Part shown: one piece after another, positions 1 to 9,419 of the stretch
Position numbering within the stretch: the stretch's first letter is position 1
How the letters are laid out: each line of letters opens with the position of its first letter
Origin: Gammaproteobacteria bacterium
GTDB taxonomy: Bacteria > Pseudomonadota > Gammaproteobacteria > Arenicellales > Arenicellaceae
Length of the DNA: 31,362 nt
NCBI GenBank assembly: GCA_030426005.1
Contig: JAUHZM010000004.1
Span: forward strand, 1-31,362
Direction: 5' to 3'
Made by a program: the position numbers and the translations under genes
Notes under the pieces: generated by a model
The model's input: only the letters and a program-made list of their open reading frames with translations
Told to the model about the DNA's origin: nothing
Databases searched by the model: none

Positions 1-608
1 TGCCCTTCTGGTACAAACGCCACGAACGTTGCCGCAATGGCGTGCGCTCGTGGATTATCGAAGTTGACTGGCTGAGTGAGCGTGTTCACCGGATGCACGA
101 CATCACGTGGAAACGGTTTGGACTCGTCGACCCAAGGAAACTTTACGACCCCATTCGCCACTGGCCAGGAGCGAATTGGAAGTTTGGTAACTTCTTCTGC
201 CGACATTCCATGATCGGGCAGCAGTGCATCGAGAAAGGTGGCATGCTTGATTCGCTCTGGAATCTTGTTCATCACACCGGTGATCACCATGCCGCCGTAG
301 CTGTGGCCAACCAGCACCACGTCGTCTAACTCTTCAAATTCAATTAGGCTAACGATGTCTTGAATGTGCGTATCCAGATTCACGTCTGGTCCGGCTAGGT
401 GATAGCGTTCTCCCAAGCCAGTCAGCGTTGGTCTGAATGCACGATGTCCGGCCTCAAGAAGGTGTTCACTCACCACACGCCAGTCCCAACCGCCGCCAGT
501 TGCCCCATGCACTATAATAAAGGTCTCAGCTTCTGGCTCTTGTTCAGTTGCCTTTAACGCCGAGACCGTCAGCAACAACAACAGCCCAATTAAAATCCGT
601 AAATACAT
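1..608 (-). CDS. secreted alpha/beta hydrolase, C-terminus cut by window edge
   Basis: The reading frame starts at the ATG complementary to 606-608 and stays open for 202 codons to the window edge, so the C-terminus is missing. Residues 1-20 form a hydrophobic signal peptide (MYLRILIGLLLLL...). The mature part has an oxyanion-hole HGATGG segment (H34-G35) and the nucleophile elbow GHSYGG with Ser103. These are hallmarks of the alpha/beta hydrolase fold, closest in feel to plant-esterase-like EstC/salicylate-esterase-type enzymes. The catalytic acid and His would lie beyond the window. The gene begins 51 bp after nasA on the same strand and may be the last gene of the nitrate operon. A strong hairpin separates the two, so co-transcription is uncertain. 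The substrate is unknown and no nitrate-related role is evident. Confidence 0.85.
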   Translation of the reverse strand, partial: MYLRILIGLLLLLTVSALKATEQEPEAETFIIVHGATGGGWDWRVVSEHLLEAGHRAFRPTLTGLGERYHLAGPDVNLDTHIQDIVSLIEFEELDDVVLVGHSYGGMVITGVMNKIPERIKHATFLDALLPDHGMSAEEVTKLPIRSWPVANGVVKFPWVDESKPFPRDVVHPVNTLTQPVNFDNPRAHAIAATFVAFVPEG

Positions 609-623
609 GGTGGTCTTTCCATT

Positions 624-651
624 GGTAGTTCGAGTCGAACTCGAGTCTACC
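624..651 (-). other. hairpin between nasA and the hydrolase gene
   Basis: Arms GGTAG/CTACC enclose a second perfect stem TCGAGT/ACTCGA with a TCG loop, separated by a small internal loop. There is no U-tract on either side, so it may be an mRNA processing or stability element, or a weak attenuator, rather than a classical terminator. Confidence 0.5.
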
Positions 652-659
652 AGACTACG

Positions 660-3290
660 TCACGCGACCATGTTTTTTTGCGTCGTTAGGCGTAACAATT
701 CATTCAGCTCAGGACGGCAACTGCCACACTTAGAACCGCAACCCAAAGTCGCCGCTAATGTGTCTAAGTCACTACTACCTTGCTCTATAGCCGCAGTGAT
801 GGTCTTTCGAGTGGTTTTAAAGCAGCTGCAAACCAGCTCATCATAGCCACCCAATTCGCCGTGGAGTTCTTTATTTAAGGCCGTTGAATCATTAATCGCA
901 TAGACCCTTTCAAGCCAAACTTGGCTCGGCAGTTTCGCAACGTCTGTATGCGTAAACACCAGCGCCAGCGGTTGCTTGTCATCACTGGCAATCAAGGCCT
1001 GTTGCCCGGAGATCGGGTTTTGGTAGTGCTTCACAAACACCGACGCCTCGAAACGTGATCGCAGCCATGCTTGCCAATCAATCTCCTGGTCCATCCCCAC
1101 CAGGGTGACAAAGCCATTTGCAGTCCGCGTCTGCGCCCAATATGCCCAATCAGCGGATTGCAAGGGCACCGTCGTGACAATACGCGCCCATTGTTGGCAT
1201 TCAAAAGGCTGAACTGACACCACGGCCGCTTTGGATTGCGGTTGCCCTGACACGGCGTCGACTACCGGCGCGACCACGTTGCTCACCACCGCGTGCTGTG
1301 CAAATTTCTGATTCCAGTGAATTGGTGCAAACAGTTGCTTGGGTTGTACCGACGCAACCACATTAAGTCGACCAACGAAGCGGCCATATTGGTTTCGCAC
1401 CTGCACGAACTGATGTTGTGATAGTCCCAACTCCTTGGCGTCCGCAGGATGCATGTCAACAAATGGCAACTCATCATGCGCTGACAACGCAGCGACTTGA
1501 CCCGTTCTGGTCATGGTGTGCCACTGATCCCGTAATCGACCGGTGTTGAGCAAGAACATGCCGTCTGGCACGTCCACTATTTGTGGCGCTGCAGCAATGA
1601 ATTGCGCACGTTGTGTGGCCGTAAAAAACCGATGATCGGTAAATAAACGCACCGTACCAAGTGGTGCTGTTTCATTAACCGGCCACTGTATCGGCTTGAG
1701 CGTGTCGTAATCGTGCTGATTTAAACTACTCAGGCCTGAAATATCAAATGCACGCGTGCCGTGGTTCTCAAAACCCGAAAGTTGTGCATGCTCGACAAAC
1801 ACTTGGTGGGCTGAGGTATAAGGAAATTGATCCGTGTACCCTAGTTTCTGGGCTACCTGCGTCAATGCCCACCAATCCGGTTTGGCCTCGCCGAGCGGAG
1901 GTCGGAATGCGCGCTGCCGACTGATACGACGCTCGGAGTTGGTGACGGTGCCGTCTTTTTCGCCCCAGCCCAATGCTGGAAGCAACACATTAGCGTACTC
2001 GGTCGTGTCATTCGCGGTGAGATCCGACACGATCACGGTCGGGCACTTGGCTAGCGCAGCGCGAACGTGCTCGCTATTAGGTAAGCTAACCGCCGGATTG
2101 GTGGCGAGAATCCAAACTACTTTAATATCGCCGCGGTGCATGGCCTCAAACAAATCAACGGCTTTCAAGCCCGGCTGCTTTGCCACCGTCGGCGCATTCC
2201 AAAAGCGTTGCACCCGATTGGTCTCTGGCTCGCCAAACCCCATATGCGCAGCTAATTGACTTGCGAGACCACCGACCTCGCGACCGCCCATGGCATTTGG
2301 CTGTCCGGTGATTGAAAACGGCCCCATTCCCGGGTGTCCAATGCGCCCGGTGACCAGATGGCAGTTAATAATATCGTTACACTTGTCCGTGCCGGTCGCG
2401 GACTGATTAATACCCTGCGAATAAAAACTGATGGTTTTAGGCGTCGTCGCAAACCAGTCATAAAATAATGTGAGTTCGTCTCGACTCAAATCCGTGTGCT
2501 CAGCCACGCGACTAATGTCCCAAGAATCCACGGAGCGCTCAGCTTCTGCGAAGCCGTCGGTGTGGTCCGCAATGAATGCACGATCGATCACATCGTGCTC
2601 AATTAGGTAGTGCAACAAACCCTTGAACAGGATGCCGTCTGAACTTGGCTTTAAAGGTAAATGCAGATCGGCCAAATCGTTGCTGACCGTGCGACGCGGG
2701 TCGATTAACACGACCCGTAAATTGGGGTTCGATTGTTTGGCTTGCACCATTCGCTGATACAACACCGGGTGCGTCCATGCGGCGTTGGAGCCGATTAATA
2801 CCAGCAGGTCGGTGCATTCTAGGTCTTCATAACAACAGGGTACCGCATCGGCACCGAATGCACGCTGATACGCCGCTACCGCAGAGGACATACAGAGCCG
2901 CGAATTAGTATCGACATTTGCCGTGCCGATAAATCCTTTCATCAACTTATTGGCAACGTAGTAGTCTTCAGTTAACAACTGACCGGACAAATAAAACGCC
3001 ACACTGCCAGCCCCGTGCTCATCAATCGCGGTACGAATCGATGCAGCGATGTGGTCGGTTGCCTGGTTCCAGTCGACTTGTTTTCCATCAATACTGGGAT
3101 GCCGTATGCGTGCGGCTTCCCCAGTGTCAGACACCGTCGCAGCCAGCGCACTGCCTTTACTACATAGCCGTCCGAGGTTGGCGGGATGCTGATCATCGGC
3201 CTGCACCTGAATTGCATCAGACTCAGACTGAACCTGTACCCCACAACCAACGCCACAATAAGGGCAGGTTGTCGCCTGCGTGGTCATCAT
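660..3290 (-). CDS. nasA: assimilatory nitrate reductase catalytic subunit
   Basis: This 876-residue molybdopterin oxidoreductase reduces nitrate to nitrite in the cytoplasm. The N-terminal [4Fe-4S] ligands are C9, C12, C16 and C43 (CPYCGVGC ... LCSKG). They are followed by the bis-MGD catalytic domains and the C-terminal dinucleotide-binding domain. A BFD-like [2Fe-2S] domain occupies about residues 818-870, with C821-x-C823 and C855-x2-C858. This is the architecture of Klebsiella-type NasA, in which the added cluster receives electrons. No NasC/NasB-type flavoprotein or flavodoxin gene is in view, so the electron donor must be elsewhere. The start ATG lies immediately after the nirD stop codon (3291), so translation is probably coupled. 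It is the last clear nitrate gene of the minus-strand operon. Confidence 0.96.
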   Translation of the reverse strand: MMTTQATTCPYCGVGCGVQVQSESDAIQVQADDQHPANLGRLCSKGSALAATVSDTGEAARIRHPSIDGKQVDWNQATDHIAASIRTAIDEHGAGSVAFYLSGQLLTEDYYVANKLMKGFIGTANVDTNSRLCMSSAVAAYQRAFGADAVPCCYEDLECTDLLVLIGSNAAWTHPVLYQRMVQAKQSNPNLRVVLIDPRRTVSNDLADLHLPLKPSSDGILFKGLLHYLIEHDVIDRAFIADHTDGFAEAERSVDSWDISRVAEHTDLSRDELTLFYDWFATTPKTISFYSQGINQSATGTDKCNDIINCHLVTGRIGHPGMGPFSITGQPNAMGGREVGGLASQLAAHMGFGEPETNRVQRFWNAPTVAKQPGLKAVDLFEAMHRGDIKVVWILATNPAVSLPNSEHVRAALAKCPTVIVSDLTANDTTEYANVLLPALGWGEKDGTVTNSERRISRQRAFRPPLGEAKPDWWALTQVAQKLGYTDQFPYTSAHQVFVEHAQLSGFENHGTRAFDISGLSSLNQHDYDTLKPIQWPVNETAPLGTVRLFTDHRFFTATQRAQFIAAAPQIVDVPDGMFLLNTGRLRDQWHTMTRTGQVAALSAHDELPFVDMHPADAKELGLSQHQFVQVRNQYGRFVGRLNVVASVQPKQLFAPIHWNQKFAQHAVVSNVVAPVVDAVSGQPQSKAAVVSVQPFECQQWARIVTTVPLQSADWAYWAQTRTANGFVTLVGMDQEIDWQAWLRSRFEASVFVKHYQNPISGQQALIASDDKQPLALVFTHTDVAKLPSQVWLERVYAINDSTALNKELHGELGGYDELVCSCFKTTRKTITAAIEQGSSDLDTLAATLGCGSKCGSCRPELNELLRLTTQKNMVA

Positions 3291-3641
3291 TTACGCCGTG
3301 AGCAACACATCGTCACCGGACAGCGTGACGGCAAACGTTGGCACGGAGATATCTTCTTCCAGGCACTTACCTGTGGTGAGCGAAAAGTGTTGCTTATACA
3401 GCGGCGACGCCACCACCAGCTCATTGTCGATGCTGCCGACGATGCCGCGCGACAAGACATTGGCACGCCCTAAAGGGTCCCAGTTATGGATGGCAAATAC
3501 CTGCTGTTCGGTGTCTGGCAGGTAGAACACTGCGAGCTGTTGTGGCTGACCATTTACCTGTGCCAGCGCACACACACCCGAGTTAACCACCAGATCTTTT
3601 TTGTTACATAATTTTTGCGCGCCCATTGGCTGCTTCTCCAC
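3291..3641 (-). CDS. nirD: nitrite reductase [NAD(P)H] small subunit
   Basis: This 116-residue protein has the Rieske-like beta fold of NirD (motifs such as AIHNWDPLGRANVLSRG and SPLYKQHFSLTTGKCLE). As in other assimilatory NirD proteins it lacks the Cys/His pairs that bind a Rieske cluster, so it is a structural partner of NirB and not an electron carrier. A GGAG-type ribosome binding site precedes the ATG. It sits 12 bp downstream of nirB and abuts nasA. The length is normal for the family (about 105-120 residues). Confidence 0.94.
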   Translation of the reverse strand: MEKQPMGAQKLCNKKDLVVNSGVCALAQVNGQPQQLAVFYLPDTEQQVFAIHNWDPLGRANVLSRGIVGSIDNELVVASPLYKQHFSLTTGKCLEEDISVPTFAVTLSGDDVLLTA

Positions 3642-3653
3642 GGATGAACTTGA

Positions 3654-6182
3654 TTACGACACGGCTTTTAAGGTTTTCTGCGCTTTTTCCTGCAAATCTG
3701 CTGGACGCTTTTGACCTCGCTCTTCCACGAACACCACGTTGTCGTCAGCCAGATCCGAATTCACAAAGTGGCGGAAACGCTTGAGTTTTTCGTCATCACT
3801 CAGCGCCGTTTTCCATTCGCATTGGTACGTTTCAATCACGTGCTGCATTTGACGCTCAAGGTCATCTGCAATCCCCAGCGAGTCATTAATGATTACGTCC
3901 TGTAAGTAAGGTAATCCTCCTTCCAGACTCTCTAACCATACTGACGTGCGCTGCAAGCGGTCGGCCGTACGCACATAGAACATCAAAAATCGATCGATGT
4001 ATTTGATCAGCGTTGCGGTGTCCAAATCAGTTGCGAACAAATCTGCATGACGCGGTTTCATGCCGCCGTTACCGCACACATACAGGTTCCAACCATGCTC
4101 AGTGGCGATAATCCCAACGTCTTTACTCTGCGCTTCCGCACACTCTCGTGTACAGCCCGACACCGCCATCTTCAATTTATGCGGCGAACGCAAGCCTTTG
4201 TATCGATGCTCAATATCGATCGCCTGGCCCACGCTGTCCTGCACACCATACCGGCACCAGGTGCTGCCAACGCAGGACTTTACGGTTCGCAGAGATTTGG
4301 CATACGCATGGCCGGTTTCAAAACCAGCTTCGATCAACCGTGACCAGATCTCTGGCAAATCATTCAATCGCGCACCAAACAAGTCCACACGTTGACCGCC
4401 TGTGATTTTGCTGTACAGATCAAACTGTTTCGCCACCTCGCCCAAGGCAATCAGCTGGTCCGGTAAAATCTCACCACCCGGCACACGCGGGACGACCGAG
4501 TACGTGCCATCTTTTTGCATGTTGGCCATAAAGGTGTCGTTGGTATCTTGCAGCGGTACCAGATCCGACGCTAAGACATGCTCGTTCCATAACGAGGCAA
4601 GAATGGACGCCACGGCGGGCTTACAGATATCGCATCCGCGCCCCTGACCATGGCTGGCCAGCAGCTGATCAAAGGTTTTAGTCTGCGTGCTTTGAACGAT
4701 GGTAAACAGTTCTTGGCGTGTATATTTAAAATGCGCGCAGATCGAGGTATCCACCTCCACACCGCGGGATGCCAACTCAAAATCCACCACGTTTTTGAGT
4801 AAGGCCGCACAACCGCCACAACCGGTCGACGCTTTGGTATCCGACTTCACCGCCGCCACCGTCATACAGCCATTGTCGATAGCATTGATCACATCGCCTT
4901 TGGTTACGTTGTGGCAAGAACAAATCGACGCCGTCATCGGCAACGCATCCACACCCAAGGTCGGTGCGGCACCGTCGGATGCTGGCAAGATCAGTGACTC
5001 CGGGTTTTCAGGTAGCTCAATCTCGTTCAAGTAGTATTGCAAAATGGTGTCGTAATCATCGCAATCACCAACCAAGGTGGCGCCGAGCACGTATTTGCCA
5101 TCGGGTGACACATTCAATCGTTTGTAGACTTCATCTCTTTCATCACTGAACACAAACGCCAATGCACCGTCGGCCATGCCCTTTGAGTCGCCAACTGAAC
5201 CAACATCCACACCGAGTAACTTGAGTTTGGTACTCATATCCGCGCCGGTGAATGAGACTTTGTCATCGCTCAACTGCAAAACCGCCGCTTCCGCCATGCG
5301 GTAGCCGGGCGCTACGAGTCCGAAGATAAAGTTCCCCAACACCGCGCATTCACCAATGGCAAAAATATTCTCGTCGGACGTTTTACAGTGATAATCGATC
5401 TCGATTCCACCACGCTCACCGACCTTCAATCCGGCATCACGGGCGAGCTGATCATAAGGACGAATCCCTGCGGAGAAGACAATCATGTCGGTTTCTAAAG
5501 AAGTTTCGTCAGCAAACTCCATGCGCAATCGGTGCTGATCACCTTCAACAATCTTCTCAGTTGCCTTGCTGGTGTGCACTTTAACGCCGAGCGCTTCGAT
5601 CTTGCGCCGCAGCATCCGGCTGCCGCCTTCGTCTAATTGAACACCCATCAAACCCGGCGCAAACTCCACCACGTGTGCCTCTAGGCCGAGGTTTTTAAGT
5701 GCGTTCGCACACTCCAGACCCAATAAGCCACCACCGACCACCACGCCGACTTGTTTGCCTTTAGCGGATGCTTTGATTTCGCCCAAGTCGTCAATCGTGC
5801 GGTAGGTCAAGCAATGCGCTCGCTCACGGCCTGGTACAGGGGGAACAAACGGGTAAGAACCCGTGGCGAGCACCAATTTGTCGTAGTCAAAGACTTGCCC
5901 ACCTTCGGTGACTACTTGTTTGTTGTCACGGTCAATTTTGCTGACAAAATCCCCGAAATGCGCATCCACACCGAGCTCTTCGTAGGCCTCTCGGGTGGTC
6001 AGCGCCAGATCGGCTGGCGCTTTCCCGTCAAATACTTCAGACAAATGAACGCGATCATAAGCTGGCCGCGTTTCGCCACCAATCACACAAATATCTGCAT
6101 CGATATCGCTGTTGGCCAATGTTTCGACATAGTGGTGGCCCACCATACCGTTGCCAACTACAACCACCTTAAGTTTCGCCAT
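3654..6182 (-). CDS. nirB: nitrite reductase [NAD(P)H] large subunit
   Basis: This 842-residue multidomain enzyme reduces nitrite to ammonium using NAD(P)H, FAD, iron-sulfur clusters and siroheme. The N-terminal FAD site is GNGMVG (about residues 10-15) and the NAD(P)H site is GGGLLGLE (about 150). Two BFD-like Cys regions follow: CSCHN...GCGGC at about 419-454 and a divergent ICAHF...GCDIC at about 480-514. The siroheme/[4Fe-4S] ligands are Cys-x5-Cys (CVGSTWC, about 636) and Cys-x3-Cys (CTREC, about 675). The order and length match assimilatory NirB. A GAGGAA ribosome binding site overlaps the 3' end of the porin gene 12 bp upstream, so this is a tight operon. Confidence 0.97.
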   Translation of the reverse strand: MAKLKVVVVGNGMVGHHYVETLANSDIDADICVIGGETRPAYDRVHLSEVFDGKAPADLALTTREAYEELGVDAHFGDFVSKIDRDNKQVVTEGGQVFDYDKLVLATGSYPFVPPVPGRERAHCLTYRTIDDLGEIKASAKGKQVGVVVGGGLLGLECANALKNLGLEAHVVEFAPGLMGVQLDEGGSRMLRRKIEALGVKVHTSKATEKIVEGDQHRLRMEFADETSLETDMIVFSAGIRPYDQLARDAGLKVGERGGIEIDYHCKTSDENIFAIGECAVLGNFIFGLVAPGYRMAEAAVLQLSDDKVSFTGADMSTKLKLLGVDVGSVGDSKGMADGALAFVFSDERDEVYKRLNVSPDGKYVLGATLVGDCDDYDTILQYYLNEIELPENPESLILPASDGAAPTLGVDALPMTASICSCHNVTKGDVINAIDNGCMTVAAVKSDTKASTGCGGCAALLKNVVDFELASRGVEVDTSICAHFKYTRQELFTIVQSTQTKTFDQLLASHGQGRGCDICKPAVASILASLWNEHVLASDLVPLQDTNDTFMANMQKDGTYSVVPRVPGGEILPDQLIALGEVAKQFDLYSKITGGQRVDLFGARLNDLPEIWSRLIEAGFETGHAYAKSLRTVKSCVGSTWCRYGVQDSVGQAIDIEHRYKGLRSPHKLKMAVSGCTRECAEAQSKDVGIIATEHGWNLYVCGNGGMKPRHADLFATDLDTATLIKYIDRFLMFYVRTADRLQRTSVWLESLEGGLPYLQDVIINDSLGIADDLERQMQHVIETYQCEWKTALSDDEKLKRFRHFVNSDLADDNVVFVEERGQKRPADLQEKAQKTLKAVS

Positions 6183-6194
6183 TCGCCTGTTCCT

Positions 6195-7382
6195 CTAAAA
6201 TTTAGCGCCTGCCCATAGCCACAGCTTGTCTGTATCCACTTTTCCAAATACCGTGTCGCCCGCTGAGTAGGTTGAATATTTAATGCCTGCCGAGAAGTAC
6301 TTATTGATGCCGCGCGTGTATTGCAGATTAATCTCATCGCCTAGATCGCTGTTCCCTTGAAGTGCAACATCGGATGAAAAATCATGATACGCAGCCAACC
6401 ATTTACCACCAGCTAAGCTACCAGCCAATTTGAAGTAGACGTCTTCTAAGCCCGCATTCGGAGTCGCTAGGAATTGGTCACTCCAACCGTTGAATTTATG
6501 CAGCGTCGCCAAGGGCGTTGCAAAGCCGGTTTGACCATCATCCGAACCCAGAATTTCCATGCCCAATTTGGCAGTCAGTCCAGCATTCACAACACCGCCT
6601 TCTAACTTGATGTAATCGGTATCGAACACACCAGCTTTGTCCTGAGTCGCGTACTCGACGTCATACAGGATCTTTGTGTCGGCCACTGGTGTCGCGCCCG
6701 TGAAACTTACCCCGTATGTATCCAATTCAGAGCCCGGGTTATCTTCCTGCTCCAGCAGGTAGCCGTAGCCAACCAACTTACCAGCCTTGGTTTGATAAGC
6801 GGTGTTTAGAATGATGTCTTCACTGTCTATGTCCGCTTCTTCAGCAAAGATTCGGTTCCGCTTATTGATATAGGCTGCGGTCATCGTCCATGTTTCACTC
6901 GGCTTGGCGCTGACGACGACACCGTCGAAGGTTTGTCGGTCCTGGCGCCAGCCAACGTGACCAACGAAACGATGGCCATCTAAGGTAAACACTTGACGCC
7001 CTAGTTTGGCGGTCACCACGCTATTACTGTATTGCACGAAGGCCTGATCAATTTCGGTGACTTCCGGGTCTGCGATCACTGAGTATTGACCGGTTTTGAC
7101 GCCGGCAGGTGGCACACTAAAGTCATCAATCAGGCTTGTGCTGTCTTCCACTTCGATCAAAGCCGAGAAGCCCGACCATGTTGGGCTCTTGTAACCAAGG
7201 CGACTGCGTAGGGTCAGCGCATCTGCGTCGCTTAATGCGTTATCTTGGTTGACCGCTTCATAGCGTAGTCGGAAATCACCAAAAAATTTTCCAGTATCCT
7301 GATCTGCATACGCCGGTGTTCCGATCAAACCGCTAGCCAATAACAAAGCCAGACCTGGTACGCTCTTCTTTTGCTTATTCAT
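6195..7382 (-). CDS. alginate-export-type outer-membrane porin, probably for nitrate/nitrite
   Basis: This is a 395-residue protein with a signal peptide (about residues 1-26, ending AYA). Alternating amphipathic beta strands fill the rest, and it ends in Phe (WAGAKF), the usual C-terminal signature of outer-membrane barrels. Motifs such as FFGDFRLRYE, LRSRLGYKS and LGRQVFTLDGHRFVGHVGWRQDRQTFDG resemble the alginate_exp porin family. Its place between the nitrate ABC transporter and nirB suggests it lets nitrate or nitrite cross the outer membrane. That role is inferred from context. The 116-bp gap upstream (7383-7498) holds a short CTTCAA-TG-TTGAAG inverted repeat but no clear promoter, so the gene is probably read from the nrtA promoter. 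No strong Shine-Dalgarno sequence is visible before its ATG. Confidence 0.82.
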   Translation of the reverse strand: MNKQKKSVPGLALLLASGLIGTPAYADQDTGKFFGDFRLRYEAVNQDNALSDADALTLRSRLGYKSPTWSGFSALIEVEDSTSLIDDFSVPPAGVKTGQYSVIADPEVTEIDQAFVQYSNSVVTAKLGRQVFTLDGHRFVGHVGWRQDRQTFDGVVVSAKPSETWTMTAAYINKRNRIFAEEADIDSEDIILNTAYQTKAGKLVGYGYLLEQEDNPGSELDTYGVSFTGATPVADTKILYDVEYATQDKAGVFDTDYIKLEGGVVNAGLTAKLGMEILGSDDGQTGFATPLATLHKFNGWSDQFLATPNAGLEDVYFKLAGSLAGGKWLAAYHDFSSDVALQGNSDLGDEINLQYTRGINKYFSAGIKYSTYSAGDTVFGKVDTDKLWLWAGAKF

Positions 7383-7498
7383 AACGTGTATTTAGTTCGC
7401 TCTACAAATTTGGGTGAATCGATTAACGCAACTTCAACATTGAAGGGACTAATCAAGTCATTAAAGGTGTGGCTCTGCGCTGAACGCACGGTTAGTTA

Positions 7499-8356
7499 TT
7501 AGCTAATTTTTTCGGCTGTCTCAGGCGCGTGGTCTGACACCTCGCGCTGCTTTTTAGCTTCATCAAAGTCCACCACGCCTTTCTTTTCATACAGAAATGA
7601 CAAAACTTGCTGGCGATAAAAGTTAAATTGATCGCTCTTAGACAGCGCCAGACGCTCCCGAGGTCTGGCCAACTCAATATCCAATATTTCGCCTACCTTG
7701 GCGGCTGGACCATTTGACATCATCACGATTTTGTCCGACATCAACACAGCTTCGTCCACGTCGTGCGTGATCAGAATCACAGTGGTATCGAGTTCTTTTT
7801 GAATCTCCATGACCGAATCTTGCAGATTGGCTCGTGTTAACGCATCCAAGGCACCGAACGGCTCATCCATCAGCATGACTTTCGGTTGCATCGCCAAACA
7901 ACGTGCTATACCGACGCGTTGTTTCATCCCCCCGGATATTTCATGCGGCATTTTGTGCATCGCATGATCCATCTTTACCAGCTTGAGATTATGTTCAATC
8001 CAGGACTTCATCTCCGCTTTGTTTTTTTGCCCCTTGAATACCTGCTCTACGCCCAAGGCCACGTTTTCGTACACATTCAACCATGGCATCAGCGCGTGGC
8101 TTTGAAATACCACTGCGCGATCTGGCCCGGGCTCATCCACTTCTCGACCGTCTAAAATAACGCCGCCTTCGGTAGCCTGATACAGGCCTGCCACAATATT
8201 CAAGACCGTCGACTTACCGCAACCCGAGTGACCGATAATTGACACAAACTCGCCCTTATCAATCGTGAAATCCACACCACGTAAAGCGCAGAACGGCCCG
8301 TTAGGGGTTGGAAATTCGATGCCAACCTGAGAAATTTCTAAGAATTTATTCGCCAT
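7499..8356 (-). CDS. nrtC: nitrate ABC transporter ATP-binding protein
   Basis: This 285-residue ATPase of the nitrate/taurine/cyanate-type ABC family (NrtC/NrtD/NasD) energises nitrate uptake at the inner membrane. Walker A is GHSGCGKST (residues 42-50), followed by the Q-loop, the signature SGGMKQR, Walker B VMLMDEPFGAL and the switch His in ITHDVDEAV. It has no fused C-terminal substrate-binding domain, unlike cyanobacterial NrtC, so it corresponds to NrtD or Klebsiella NasD in architecture. It lies 34 bp downstream of the permease gene, and a GAGAGAG ribosome binding site precedes the ATG. Confidence 0.92.
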   Translation of the reverse strand: MANKFLEISQVGIEFPTPNGPFCALRGVDFTIDKGEFVSIIGHSGCGKSTVLNIVAGLYQATEGGVILDGREVDEPGPDRAVVFQSHALMPWLNVYENVALGVEQVFKGQKNKAEMKSWIEHNLKLVKMDHAMHKMPHEISGGMKQRVGIARCLAMQPKVMLMDEPFGALDALTRANLQDSVMEIQKELDTTVILITHDVDEAVLMSDKIVMMSNGPAAKVGEILDIELARPRERLALSKSDQFNFYRQQVLSFLYEKKGVVDFDEAKKQREVSDHAPETAEKIS

Positions 8357-8390
8357 GATTACTCTCTCGTATCCAGCTATTTGTAGGCCG

Positions 8391-9389
8391 TTAGCGCAGA
8401 ACCGCCAGTTTGTCCCAACTAACCCAGCGTTGAATCATTAGGATCAAACGATCCAGCGCAAAGCCGATGACACCAATCACCACAACGGCGACCATGATGC
8501 GCGACAAGGAATTCGATGAGCCATTCTGAAACTCGTCCCATACGAATTTGCCCAATCCTGGGTTTTGCGACAGCATCTCCGCCGCGATCAACACCATCCA
8601 ACCCGTTGCTAACGACAACCTAAGCCCTGTGAAGATCATCGGGATTGACGCCGGAAGAATGATTTTGCGTACATGCGTTAATGCCGGTAACTTAATGACA
8701 CGACTCACGTTCAACAGGTCTTTATCCACATTTGCCACGCCGACCGCGGTATTGATCAAGGTCGGCCATAGGCAACATAAAGCAACGGTAAACGCCGAAT
8801 TCAAGAACGACTTTTCAAAAAACGGATCGTCCGACACATACACGGCACTCACCACCATGGTGATCAACGGCAACCATGCCAACGGTGACACCGGCTTAAA
8901 TATCTGTATCAAGGGATTCACCGCCTTGTAAATTCCATCGCTGAGTCCACACACAATGCCAGCCGGTACCGCAATCAGAGACGCAATTACGAAGCCAAAC
9001 ATAACCGTTTTCAGGCTCGTAAAAATCTGATCAAAAAAGGTTTCCTTGCCCGTGTATTTGCGAATTTTGACCTTAGCATTCGGATCTTTTGCCAGCTTAG
9101 CCGCATTACGCTTTTCCTGGCGCTCATAGAATGCGGCGGCTTTCTGCTTGGTTTCACGGTGCTCGTCAACCAGTACCGTTGCCTGCTCGTACACTTGCGC
9201 TGGGCCAGGAAATTTTCCCAGCGAAGTGTCAATCCGATTGGCGGTGATCGACCAAACGATACAGAACGCGACCAGCCCCATAATTGGGTAGAGCACAACT
9301 TTTACATCGAATGCAAGCAGCGCGCGCCCCAAGGCATTGAGTAGATCAGCCGCGCGTGATTGCGGTACTTCTTGAGTATGCGTAGACAT
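8391..9389 (-). CDS. nrtB: nitrate ABC transporter permease
   Basis: This 332-residue BPD-type inner-membrane permease has a first membrane segment at about residues 33-50. The main permease domain starts near residue 122, with an EAA-like loop (ILPASIPMIFTGLRL). Between them lies a charged, probably cytoplasmic or linker stretch at about 71-120, rich in Lys, Glu and Arg. From memory this also occurs in other proteobacterial NrtB-like permeases but not in the shorter cyanobacterial ones. It works with the adjacent ATPase and NrtA. A GGAG ribosome binding site precedes the ATG, and the gap from nrtA is 30 bp. Confidence 0.92.
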   Translation of the reverse strand: MSTHTQEVPQSRAADLLNALGRALLAFDVKVVLYPIMGLVAFCIVWSITANRIDTSLGKFPGPAQVYEQATVLVDEHRETKQKAAAFYERQEKRNAAKLAKDPNAKVKIRKYTGKETFFDQIFTSLKTVMFGFVIASLIAVPAGIVCGLSDGIYKAVNPLIQIFKPVSPLAWLPLITMVVSAVYVSDDPFFEKSFLNSAFTVALCCLWPTLINTAVGVANVDKDLLNVSRVIKLPALTHVRKIILPASIPMIFTGLRLSLATGWMVLIAAEMLSQNPGLGKFVWDEFQNGSSNSLSRIMVAVVVIGVIGFALDRLILMIQRWVSWDKLAVLR

Positions 9390-9419
9390 AAGTGGCTCCA
9401 GTGAGCGGGGCGTCGTTGG

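Noticed and set aside
624..651. tRNA T-arm-like sequence (GTTCGACTC) next to nasA
   Set aside because: It is only a short hairpin; there is no acceptor, D or anticodon arm, and the stem does not match T-arm geometry.
1834..2259. 141-codon plus-strand open frame
   Set aside because: Antisense shadow of nasA, with no protein-like features.
5751..6218. 155-codon plus-strand open frame
   Set aside because: It lies antisense inside nirB and the porin end, whose motifs are clear; no domain or ribosome binding site is seen.
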